From Nostoc cf. commune SO-36 (lineage in GTDB: Bacteria > Cyanobacteriota > Cyanobacteriia > Cyanobacteriales > Nostocaceae): 64,000 nucleotides of DNA. Location of the stretch: the NCBI RefSeq assembly GCF_023734775.1, contig NZ_AP025732.1, positions 6,632,501-6,696,500 on the forward strand, written 5' to 3'. The first letter of the stretch is position 1; every line of letters starts with the position of its first letter. The notes below the pieces were generated by a model. That model did not search any database and was not told where the DNA came from. It saw only the letters and a program-made list of their open reading frames with translations. Shown one piece after another: positions 7,695 to 15,253 of the stretch. A program made the translations under genes and the position numbers.

Positions 7695-8548
7695 CCGCCG
7701 ATTGGTGTAACATCTGCGCCTTCAAAAGCAGTATTAATTCCGATTTCTCGCCAATGCTGAAATTCTTCGCGTTCAACCGTCCGTCTTTGCTCCCACAGGC
7801 TGTAAGCATCCAAGCCAAGCATCAACCGTAGTGGTGGATTCTCCGATTCGACAACTTGAATGATTGCAAGTGCCGCCTTTTTTGGGTCGCCTGGCTGTTT
7901 GCCGTTGCCGCCGTAAAGATATTCTCTCAGTGGCTCAATCACCCCTTTGTAATCATCAATTTCCGTTTCGGGTTGCATATTGGCATCTCCTGCGAAGTTC
8001 GTGCGAAACGCGCCCGGCTCGACAATCGTCACATTAATGCCCAGAGGTTTTACTTCATCGCGCAAGCCTTCAGCAAAACCTTCAACCGCAAATTTCGTCG
8101 CGCAGTAAAGTGCAAATCCGCCAATTGAAACCAAACCGCCAATTGAGGTAATATTCAAAATGTGACCCGATTTCTGTTCACGCATTACGGGCAAGACTTC
8201 GCGCGTCATTTCTATTACGCCAAAGCAGTTAACTTCAAACTGTTTTCTTATTTGCTCAGATGAAAATCCTTCCAATGCACCAAGAGAACCAATTCCTGCA
8301 TTGTTAACGAGAACATCAATACGCCCGAAGCGTTCGACAGCAGCTTTGACAGCAGCACGCCGCTCTTCGGCATTTGTTACGTCCAGCCGAATGGCAATTG
8401 CGTTTTCTTGATTTGCTTGTACCAATTCTGCTACTTGTTCAGGTTTCCGCGCTGTCAGCACAACTTTGTCACCGCGCTCTAAAACTGCTGACGCTAGCGA
8501 GCGACCGAATCCGGTTGACGTTCCGGTTATCAAATAAACTTTGCTCAT
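7691..8548 (-). CDS. Short-chain dehydrogenase/reductase
   Basis: This 285-residue classical SDR binds NAD(P) through TGTSTGFG (9-16). NNAG lies at 82-85, and the catalytic set is S135, Y148 and K152 (YCATK). The T-A-R after the second strand (LTARKPEQ) hints at NADPH preference (inference). The substrate is unknown; it resembles the subgroup annotated as oxidoreductase, with ATPLREYL-like insertions in the substrate loop replaced here by PLREYLYGGNGKQPGDP. The gene stands alone on the minus strand and overlaps the end of the transporter ATPase gene by four bases, so the two transcripts converge. Confidence 0.9.
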   Translation of the reverse strand: MSKVYLITGTSTGFGRSLASAVLERGDKVVLTARKPEQVAELVQANQENAIAIRLDVTNAEERRAAVKAAVERFGRIDVLVNNAGIGSLGALEGFSSEQIRKQFEVNCFGVIEMTREVLPVMREQKSGHILNITSIGGLVSIGGFALYCATKFAVEGFAEGLRDEVKPLGINVTIVEPGAFRTNFAGDANMQPETEIDDYKGVIEPLREYLYGGNGKQPGDPKKAALAIIQVVESENPPLRLMLGLDAYSLWEQRRTVEREEFQHWREIGINTAFEGADVTPIGG

Positions 8549-8705
8549 GAAACTTAAAAAAGTTGATATATTCTAAATTAGTATAAATACTGATATTGCC
8601 AAATTCAATTAACCGAAGGTTAAGCATCCAGTATCTACCTGCAAAAACAAGCTTTCCAAAACCACGTACCAAAGAACCGTGTGGGTTTCTGGAAAAAACT
8701 GGGCC

Positions 8706-9960
8706 ATGTTTGATATATTATTGTGGACTATATGTCACACTCAAGCCGATATCAATCTCAAACAAAAAATGCAAGGAACCCAACTTTCTTTTTTTCCTAA
8801 CGAGGAAAACTACTCTACAACAAAGCAAAAAAAACCAAAATTAGGACGTTATGAACGTATCAAACGAGAACTAGATCAAAATAACTCCGATCCATATAAA
8901 ATATTCATTGATGTTGATTCTGTGCCAAAATCACCATTTAATTACACCTTTATGGATCTGTTTTGTGGAGCAGGAGGCATAACACAAGGACTAGTTCAAG
9001 CTGGATTTAAACCCTTAGCTAGCGTTGAAATCAACCCAATTGCTTCTGCTACCCATAAAAAGAACTTTCCACAATGTCATCACTTTTGTGGAGATATCGA
9101 ACAATTTGATTCCCGTAATTGGCTACAAGAAATCGGTTTACCTGAAGTAAATCTTATTATAGGCGGCCCACCATGTCAGGGTTTCTCGGTAGCAGGAAAA
9201 CGTGACCATAAAGATCCCCGCAATCGTTTATTTTATGAATTTGTGCGTGTTGTCTCAGAAATACGTCCTTGGTACGTTGTTATGGAAAATGTTCCAGGCA
9301 TTCTGACTATACAAAACGGAGATGTAAAAAAAGCAATCATTGAAGCGTTTCAATCTATTGGTTATCCTAATATATCTGTTGCAATTCTTGAATCTGCTGC
9401 CTATGGAGTGCCACAAATTCGACCAAGAGCGATCTTTATAGCTAACAGATTTGGTATGCCAAATCCCTATCCCAAAGCTAAGTTGTTACCTGAAGAATAT
9501 AAACCTATTGAATCAGCTATTTCCGAATTTACCAGCATATACCCCAATACCAGAGATAAACCATCAATGGACTAAGCATTCACCTGAGTATATGGAGCGA
9601 ATTGCTAAAGTTCCTCCAGGTGGTTCTTTATATACAAAATACGTTGATGCTTTCAAACGGCAATATCCTGGTAAACCAAGTATGACCGTTAAAGAGAATC
9701 ACGGTGGTACTCATATTCATCCGTATCTAAATCGTGTTATTTCAGCGCGTGAAATGGCAAGATTACAAACATTTCCAGATTCATTTATTTTTGAAGGTTC
9801 TATGAAAAAAGCTATGTGGCAAATTGGAAATGCTGTACCGCCAAGTTTAGCGGAGTGCATTGGCTACGCACTTATTCCTTATCTAAGTGATATTGCTCTT
9901 AATACTAAAAATAAAGTTAATCCTAGTCATCCTGAACAAGCTGGGCTAGTTTTTGATTAA
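8706..9960 (+). pseudogene. C5-cytosine DNA methyltransferase of a type II R-M system, frameshifted
   Basis: The first frame has motif I DLFCGAGG, motif IV GGPPCQGFS with the catalytic cysteine, motif VI ENVPG and motif VIII QIRPRA. It stops at 9575. The second frame supplies the C-terminal half: WTKHSPEYMERIAKVPPGG, the SMTVKENHGGTHIHPYLNR segment of the target-recognition region, and motif X GNAVPP. The shift is one surplus base near 9526-9530; joining the frames gives a continuous protein of roughly 400 residues or more. Possible starts are a GTG at 8679 or ATGs at 8706 and 8769. As written, motifs IX-X are disconnected and the enzyme would be inactive. Its partner nuclease converges on it from the other strand, with a 38-bp overlap of coding ends. 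Confidence 0.88.
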
Positions 9961-10657
9961 GAGCATTGCGCCAAAGATCAAAATTATACCAGCCACATCC
10001 TATGCAGCCTTCCTCAGCTTCAGCACCCCGTTGATGTATAGAAGGCCAATCTTTACCTCCTTGATACCAAAACTGAATTCCAAAAGGTGTACCTCGGTTG
10101 CCATTTTTGATACAGCGTTCGCAACTTCTGGATTTTAAAAGATTGTGATTGCCAAATGAATCTTTCTTAAGTAATTGAAACTTTTTCTTAATTTCTGTTT
10201 CACTCATAGACGCAAGATGTGGTGGCTCACTTTCACCCCAGCGTTCCATTGGGAATCTATGATCAATAACTAACTCATGCTTCTCTCTTTGTCTCTGTTC
10301 TATTGCATCTGTATATGAATAAACTTGGAGAATTCTTAGGGCTAAAGACGCTGGTATATTAGATGCAGAATTAGCTGATTTTATCTCTCCTATCCATCGA
10401 TCTCCTAGTCGCATCTGCTGGCAAGTAGGACAGTAATCTCTTTTTGTTTCAATTACCAAACCAGGACGGCTTCTGGTTCCGCGTTCTAACCCCTGTATAC
10501 CTCCACCACCAGCATACTGATTTGAACCTATATTTTTTCCTTCACACTCCCTACAATGCCATTTTTGATCTGATAAAAGTTTAAAGACTTGTAGTTGAGT
10601 TGAGTCTTTTCTAAACTGAGACTGAATTGTCTCTACTAAATTTTTGTTGTTGCTCAC
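9923..10657 (-). CDS. Putative HNH-type type II restriction endonuclease
   Basis: This 244-residue protein has four cysteine pairs (CREC, CPTC, CERC, CIGC) that could bind zinc. Between them lies an HNH-like core, ELVIDHRFPMERWG, then NHNLLKSRSCERC, which fits a beta-beta-alpha-metal nuclease. I cannot name the recognition sequence. Its role as the nuclease is inferred from position: it is coded directly after a C-type regulator (the GTG start overlaps the regulator's TGA as GTGA) and opposite a cytosine methyltransferase. The N-terminal GGGGIQGLERGTRSRPG segment may help DNA recognition (speculative). The frame is intact throughout. Confidence 0.72.
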   Translation of the reverse strand: MSNNKNLVETIQSQFRKDSTQLQVFKLLSDQKWHCRECEGKNIGSNQYAGGGGIQGLERGTRSRPGLVIETKRDYCPTCQQMRLGDRWIGEIKSANSASNIPASLALRILQVYSYTDAIEQRQREKHELVIDHRFPMERWGESEPPHLASMSETEIKKKFQLLKKDSFGNHNLLKSRSCERCIKNGNRGTPFGIQFWYQGGKDWPSIHQRGAEAEEGCIGCGWYNFDLWRNALNQKLAQLVQDD

Positions 10658-10902
10658 TGTATCTTATCCGCTTCGATTTCCAGATTTTCAAGAAGAAGGG
10701 AAACACTTATGCCCAAACCACCTGCAAGGCTTACAAGAGCTGTGAGGGAAGGATTTCTGACTCCGCGTTCCACACCAGATATATAAGTACGGTCTAAGTT
10801 AGAGCGTAATCCTAGTTCTTCTTGAGAAATTCCCAGTTCTGTTCTATGTTGTCTTACAAGATAACCTAAAGCACTAAGAATCTTTGGTTTCGATTCATTC
10901 AT
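10654..10902 (-). CDS. Controller (C) protein of the R-M system, HTH XRE family
   Basis: This 82-residue helix-turn-helix protein has the typical C-protein layout: LGYLVRQHRTELGISQEELG, then LRSNLDRTYISGVERGVRNP, then SLTALVSLAGGLGISVSLLL. C proteins are dimeric regulators that delay nuclease expression until methylation is complete after the system enters a new cell, and they bind C-boxes upstream of their own gene. A matching palindrome lies 24-34 bases upstream (10926-10936). The gene is first in a C-R operon with translational coupling to the nuclease. Confidence 0.85.
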   Translation of the reverse strand: MNESKPKILSALGYLVRQHRTELGISQEELGLRSNLDRTYISGVERGVRNPSLTALVSLAGGLGISVSLLLENLEIEADKIQ

Positions 10903-10925
10903 AGTCCCGATTGTTATCGTTGACG

Positions 10926-10936
10926 GACTATCAGTC
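10926..10936 (-). promoter_or_regulatory. C-box-like operator
   Basis: GACTATCAGTC is a GACT-N3-AGTC palindrome, the classic C-box half-site form, placed just upstream of the controller gene. A partially overlapping second inverted repeat (GTC-CGTA-GAC on the minus strand) lies directly beside it, as expected for a two-dimer operator. No binding data are available here. The rest of the gap to 11178 holds only a small hairpin (AAGGACT/AGTCCTT, 10998-11013). Confidence 0.55.
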
Positions 10937-11178
10937 TACGGACGATGTGTCACATCACCAGCAGTTACCTATGAAATTTGTAGAAAATGTATTAACTAAA
11001 GGACTAAAGTCCTTACTACAAACCTCCAAAATTAACTTGGCAAACTAGTAGAGGCGCACAGATTTTCGTCCCTAAGCTTAAAATGTTGATAACTATTTTC
11101 ATAATGAGAATTGCTGAGAAAAACCCTAAAGATTAGGTGATTCCGCTATGATTAGCAAAGTTTTAGCAAATAGGATTT

Positions 11179-11286
11179 ATGGATAACGATTTACTGGCTT
11201 TCTTTGTAGGTGCTGGGTTACTCGTCCTGTATCTCATTTTTTCTGCATTGACTGAAATGGGGACTAAATTACCTTGGAAGAAATAA
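11179..11286 (+). CDS. Possible 35-residue single-helix membrane microprotein
   Basis: ATG at 11179 gives MDNDLLAFFVGAGLLVLYLI, then FSALTEMGTKLPWKK. One hydrophobic helix (about residues 5-24) is followed by a basic tail, so the C terminus probably faces the cytoplasm. AGGA lies only three bases before the ATG, which is a close ribosome-binding site. I do not recognise it. It could be a small subunit of a thylakoid complex, as many of these are 30-45-residue single-helix proteins, but no sequence match supports that. Confidence 0.4.
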   Translation: MDNDLLAFFVGAGLLVLYLIFSALTEMGTKLPWKK

Positions 11287-11403
11287 GCTGGTAGGGCGAT
11301 AAAGTTGCTAAAAATTTACATTTTTCAACCTAATTGGGCTTGGAAAAAGGAACAAACATCCTTTAGGCTGAGTTAATATACTTATTGTTGAAGAGTGTGC
11401 CAA

Positions 11404-11514
11404 ATGCGCGATCCACAAAAAAACCACATTAAAATCGAGCCGGCAACCCTCGTTTTGATTGTGTCTCTCCTAATACTCTTGCCTCTGCTGTTTGTTGGTT
11501 TTTTATCGCAGTGA
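11404..11514 (+). CDS. Possible 36-residue single-helix membrane microprotein
   Basis: ATG at 11404 gives MRDPQKNHIKIEPATLVLIV, then SLLILLPLLFVGFLSQ. A charged N terminus is followed by one strongly hydrophobic helix to the end, which suggests an N-in tail-anchored arrangement. It lies 117 bases after another microprotein frame on the same strand. No family was recognised, and an upstream GAAG is the only ribosome-binding hint. The frame could be chance, but a clean hydrophilic-hydrophobic layout in so short a frame is suggestive. Confidence 0.4.
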   Translation: MRDPQKNHIKIEPATLVLIVSLLILLPLLFVGFLSQ

Positions 11515-11670
11515 AACCAGGCGGGAATACTCAACACATATATTATTCTGACGTTTTTCACAAGATGCAAACGAGCCGCACTTTGTATTGTCGTGCCATC
11601 TTAACCCAAGTTCCTGAATTGTTAATGCATGGGCTGGCAATGCCATTGCATCGACTGACAATAACTAAAA

Positions 11671-11773
11671 TCTTTTAGGACTTACGCAAGAGTTACGGAA
11701 TAACGAACCACAGAGGCGCAGAGTACACGGAGAAATCAGAGTTTGAGAGATATTTTGCGTAAGTCCTATCTTT
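11671..11773. mobile_element. 93-bp MITE with 5-bp target duplication
   Basis: Perfect 14-bp inverted ends, TAGGACTTACGCAA (11676-11689) and TTGCGTAAGTCCTA (11755-11768), are flanked on both sides by TCTTT (11671-11675, 11769-11773). The interior contains a CCACAGAGGCGCAGAG segment that recurs in two other elements here (28361 and 30529). No coding capacity. The rest of the gap 11515-11873 holds a GTAGAGACGC hairpin and no gene. Confidence 0.8.
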
Positions 11774-11873
11774 GTAGAGACGCGGAATTTTGCGTCTCTA
11801 CATTCTTTTCCACCAGATATTTAATTTTTTCTGGTGTGTTACGCGACTGTTAACGCACCTAACTACGCAAAAG

Positions 11874-13022
11874 TTACTTCGGTAAAACCTGCCGCAGTGC
11901 TGCTAAAAGTTGGTCAACACTTTCTTTACGACTATTAAAGCCCATCAATCCAACGCGCCAGACTTTACCCGCGAGTTCGCCAAGTCCACCGCCAATTTCA
12001 ATATTATATTCATTGAGTAACTGCCGAGCGATCGCTTTCCCATCTACCCCTGCTGGAATGCGGACAGTAGTAAGCGTTGGCAATCTATACTCTTGCTCAA
12101 CGTGCATACTCAATCCTAAATTTTCCAACCCTTCCCAGAGATATTCTACGTTCTTTTGATGCCGTTGCCAGGAATTTGCTAACCCCTCTTCTGCAAGCAA
12201 ACGTAGTGCTTCTCGCAGTGCATAGTATAAATTGATAGGTGCTGTGTGGTGATAGGTGCGTTCAGCGCCCCAATACTTGCCTAGTAACAACATATCTAAA
12301 TACCAGTTCGCAACCTTTGTTTGCCGATGTTGCAATTTCTCAACTGCACGCGCACTCATGGTAAAAGGAGAAGCACCAGGCGGGCAACCCAATCCTTTTT
12401 GGCTACAACTATAAGCTAAGTCAACTCCCCAAGCATCTAAAAACAAGGGGACACCACCCAAACTTGTGACTGTATCCACTAGCAGCAAAGTGCCAAATTC
12501 ACGACACAAATCAGCGACTCCTTCCAATGGTTGACGTGCGCCAGTGGAGGTTTCAGCATGAACTAAAGCTAAAATAGCTGGACGATGAGTTTTTAAAGCA
12601 GTTTGCAGTTCATCGAGGTTAAAGACTTGTCCCCAAGGCTTGGTGATAGTTCGCACATCAGCGCCATAACGTCCAGCCATATCTACAAGACGATTACCAA
12701 AGTAACCCGCTACACCAATCAAAACTACATCACCGGGTTCAACAGCATTGGCGATGGTTGCTTCCATTGCGGCTGTTCCTGTACCACTGACTGCAATCGT
12801 GAGTGGGTTTTCTGTTTGCCATACGTAGCGCAGCAACGACTGAATTTCATCCATGAGTGCGAGAAAAGCTGGGTCAAGATGCCCAACAGGTGAGGTATTC
12901 ATCGCCTGGAGAACTGTAGGATGGGCGTTGGATGGCCCTGGCCCCAACAGCAGACGAGATGGGATTTCTAGCGGTGTGAGTTGCAAGCGCCCAGAGTCGT
13001 TGATTGAAATTGTTTGCGTCAT
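11874..13022 (-). CDS. Class V aminotransferase (alanine/serine-glyoxylate type)
   Basis: This 382-residue PLP enzyme has the family N terminus PSRLLLGPGPSNAHPTVLQA and the PLP-binding segment SCSQKGLGCPPG, whose lysine would form the Schiff base. The preceding DTVTSLGGVPLFLDAWGVDL includes the aspartate that contacts the PLP ring nitrogen. In cyanobacteria such enzymes transfer amino groups between alanine or serine and glyoxylate, which ties them to photorespiration; a historic label for close relatives is the 42-kDa soluble hydrogenase subunit. The gene stands alone, with the start and length typical of the family. Confidence 0.9.
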   Translation of the reverse strand: MTQTISINDSGRLQLTPLEIPSRLLLGPGPSNAHPTVLQAMNTSPVGHLDPAFLALMDEIQSLLRYVWQTENPLTIAVSGTGTAAMEATIANAVEPGDVVLIGVAGYFGNRLVDMAGRYGADVRTITKPWGQVFNLDELQTALKTHRPAILALVHAETSTGARQPLEGVADLCREFGTLLLVDTVTSLGGVPLFLDAWGVDLAYSCSQKGLGCPPGASPFTMSARAVEKLQHRQTKVANWYLDMLLLGKYWGAERTYHHTAPINLYYALREALRLLAEEGLANSWQRHQKNVEYLWEGLENLGLSMHVEQEYRLPTLTTVRIPAGVDGKAIARQLLNEYNIEIGGGLGELAGKVWRVGLMGFNSRKESVDQLLAALRQVLPK

Positions 13023-13186
13023 AGTTTATTTTCGCCTAGACGGTACTTACCGAATCATAGAGCGATCGCATCACCGATGTTTTAACAAATCTCTCATTTG
13101 CCAGAAGATGGGATTGCTGGAAAGTATTACTGTGATTAAGACAAATGTGTGAGAGTATACTTATTGACTTACCGGGAGACATAATT

Positions 13187-13576
13187 ATGGTTTTTGCTGG
13201 CAAACGACCGAATAATTTAGGTATTAGCAACGGTAAATTAGCACCCTGCCCTAATTCCCCTAACTGCGTTTCTAGTCAGAGTACAGATGCAACCCCCAAA
13301 ATTGCACCACTGACTTTTACGTCTTCTCCTGAAGCAGCGATCGCTAATCTTAAAAATATCATTCAGTCATTACCAAGAACCAAAATCATTACTGAAAGCC
13401 AAGATTATTTATATGCAGAATTTTAAAGTGCTTTAATGGGATTTGTAGATGATGTAGAATTCTATCTAGATCGCAATGCTAATGTCATCCAAGTGCGTTC
13501 AGCTTCCCGCTTAGGTCAGAGCGATTTAGGTGTTAATCGTCAACGAGTAGAGACGATTAGAACCAAATTAAAATAA
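13187..13576 (+). pseudogene. DUF1499 protein interrupted by an in-frame TAA
   Basis: ATG at 13187, preceded by GGGAGA, opens MVFAGKRPNNLGISNGKLAP, then CPNSPNCVSSQ, the conserved start of DUF1499 proteins. Codon 80 is TAA (13424-13426), after DYLYAEF. The same frame continues SALMGFVDDVEFYLD and ends ...RVETIRTKLK at 13576, giving the normal full length of about 129 residues. Family members usually have a threonine-like codon where the stop stands. No frameshift is needed, so this is a nonsense change. Function of the family is unknown. Confidence 0.8.
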
Positions 13577-13613
13577 TTCGTAATTCGTAATTCGTAATTC
13601 GTAGTTCGTAATT
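13574..13613. repeat. STRR heptanucleotide array (TAATTCG)
   Basis: Five tandem TAATTCG heptamers start at the stop codon of the DUF1499 gene and end at the remnant on the other strand. The array may have formed where the neighbouring oxygenase gene was truncated. Confidence 0.85.
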
Positions 13614-13615
13614 GA

Positions 13616-13755
13616 GTTAGTAAGTAGTCTTGGCATGCTTGTCTGATTTGGTCTGCAACTACATCAGAATAGTTGCTAGTTTGAGAAACTAATGTGCTAA
13701 TATCTATGATGGAAACTTGTGAAAACTATTTATTGACAAGTTCTAAGATTGCCAT
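13616..13755 (-). pseudogene. N-terminal remnant of a 2OG-Fe(II) oxygenase (isopenicillin-N-synthase-like)
   Basis: The minus strand reads MAILELVNK, a stop, then SQVSIIDISTLVSQTSNYSD and VVADQIRQACQDYL. I-IDIS-LVS...V---I-QAC is how plant- and bacterial-type isopenicillin-N-synthase-like dioxygenases start. The rest of the protein is missing; the fragment ends at an STRR array. It is therefore a 5' relic. Alternative assignment is possible because the match is short. Confidence 0.4.
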
Positions 13756-13861
13756 ATTTTGGTTCTCCTAATCGTGCGTAGACTAATAACTAGACTAGAC
13801 AATAAATTATATCGATAAATTACGAATTACGAATTAGTTAAAATTTGCGATCGCAATATTT

Positions 13862-14531
13862 GTGCAACTTAATTTATTTAAAAACTTTGACTCCCGACCC
13901 AGGCTGATAATTGCTATCGGAGTTGCTGGATTAGTTTCAGTAATCCTTCCATCTTGGCTGCACTTACCTACTCGCATTCTCTGTGCTTGGAACTCCGGCG
14001 CTGACTTTTTCTTAGCCATAACGTGGTGGAAAATGATCAAAGCTACCCCAGAAAAAATTCGTCGTTATGCTGAGAATGAATTTGAAGGACATTTGGCTAT
14101 ATTCATGCTGGTGATTGCTGCGGCTTGTGCCAGTGTTTTAGCCATTGGGTTTTTTACTAACTGATAAAAAAGAGTTGTCAAAAATTCTGCTTATCTTACA
14201 TCTCATACTTTCAATTATGACCATTGTTGGTTCTTGGTTACTAGTGCATACGATGTTTGCAGTGCAATATGCACACAGCTATTACAAATATATTAGTCGT
14301 AATCATGGTGAAGAAATCACCGGAGGTTTAGATTTTCCTAATAATGACTATCCAGATTATTGGGAATTTTTATATTATTCTTTTGTAATTGGCATGACTA
14401 GCCAAGTTTCAGATGTGGAAACGAGATCGCGGGAGATGAGGCGCTTGACTCTGTTACATAGTATATTATCCTTCTTTTTCAATACCACAATTTTAGCTAT
14501 GAGTATTAATATCATTGCATCGCTAATCTAA
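13862..14531 (+). pseudogene. DUF1345 membrane protein, frameshifted in a T6 run
   Basis: The first frame (from GTG 13862) encodes helices RLIIAIGVAGLVSVILPSWL and ...EGHLAIFMLVIAAACASVLA, then stops at FFTN. The second continues LLTDKKELSKILLILHLILS and ends with the DUF1345 hallmarks GSWLLVHTMFAVQYAHSYY and DYWEFLYYSFVIGMTSQVSD. Dropping one T of the six-T run near 14148-14153 restores one protein of about 222 residues with four or five helices. The domain has no known function. It is either a recent pseudogene or an artefact. Confidence 0.82.
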
Positions 14532-14645
14532 AAATTGCTTGACTCAGCCAAAAGTATGATTATTTATTTCTCTACTTAGAGAAAGAGGAAATTAGATTGC
14601 CAATTTTTTAGCATAAGCTTAAGTTGAAATAATCGGAGTAAGTTT

Positions 14646-14891
14646 ATGCCTGATAACAAAATAGAAGAATTATCTGAAGATATCAAACAACAACTGCCTG
14701 AACACGCACAACAGATTTTCCTTGCAGCATTGAATGCTGCTCAAAAGGATGCTTTGAGTGAAGAAGGTGCGCGTGAAATAGCTTGGAATAGTGTAAAAAA
14801 TGAATACGAACCAGGCAATGATGGCAAATGGCAGAGAAAGCCCGAAGACACTGCTATACATAATAAATCTGTTACATCTGGTGGAAATTAA
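14646..14891 (+). CDS. ChaB-like small protein
   Basis: This 81-residue soluble protein contains LSEDIKQQLPEHAQQIFLAA, then LNAAQKDALSEEGAREIAWN and SVKNEYEPGNDGKWQRK. The pattern of LP-HAQ-I---A-N-A, then A---AW-AVK--Y followed by K-W, is the ChaB fold. ChaB was named as a regulator of the ChaA cation antiporter, but its real role is unclear. An AATCGGAGTAAG ribosome-binding region precedes the ATG. It stands alone after the broken DUF1345 gene. Confidence 0.85.
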   Translation: MPDNKIEELSEDIKQQLPEHAQQIFLAALNAAQKDALSEEGAREIAWNSVKNEYEPGNDGKWQRKPEDTAIHNKSVTSGGN

Positions 14892-15011
14892 CTAAATTTC
14901 ATCTGTGGATAACTATCTGATGTTAGGGGGTATTATAAAGATTTAAGGGGAATTTAATTCTCACAGCGCAGAGATGGAATTTCCCTTCTTTTTTCACAAC
15001 TTATGCCAGAG

Positions 15012-15228
15012 ATTGAAGAAGAATCCAGAAGTGAGAATTCAGGAGTCAGAACAAGAAAGTGGGGGATTCAGACCCGCCACTAATTGTAGACCACTAAATT
15101 TTTAATTTAGCGGGGGTGCAAAAATGCCCTTTATTCATTCGCCACTCGCACAGAATTCAATTCTGTTAGCGATAGCGGGGCGTTTAGCCCATTCTGGCTC
15201 CTGACTCCTGAATTCTGCTTTGATAAAC
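15012..15228. repeat. GAATTCAGGAGTCAG-type inverted-repeat element, copy 2
   Basis: It begins ATTGAAGAAGAATCCAGAAG and ends with the inverted counterpart CTGACTCCTGAATTCTGC. It includes the GTTAGCGATAGCGGGGCGTT and AGCCCATTCTGGC module found at 4660 and 25352. It fills the gap before the histidine kinase gene; no gene lies in 14892-15253. Confidence 0.75.
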
Positions 15229-15253
15229 ATTTTTAATGTAATTTCTAGTTTGA

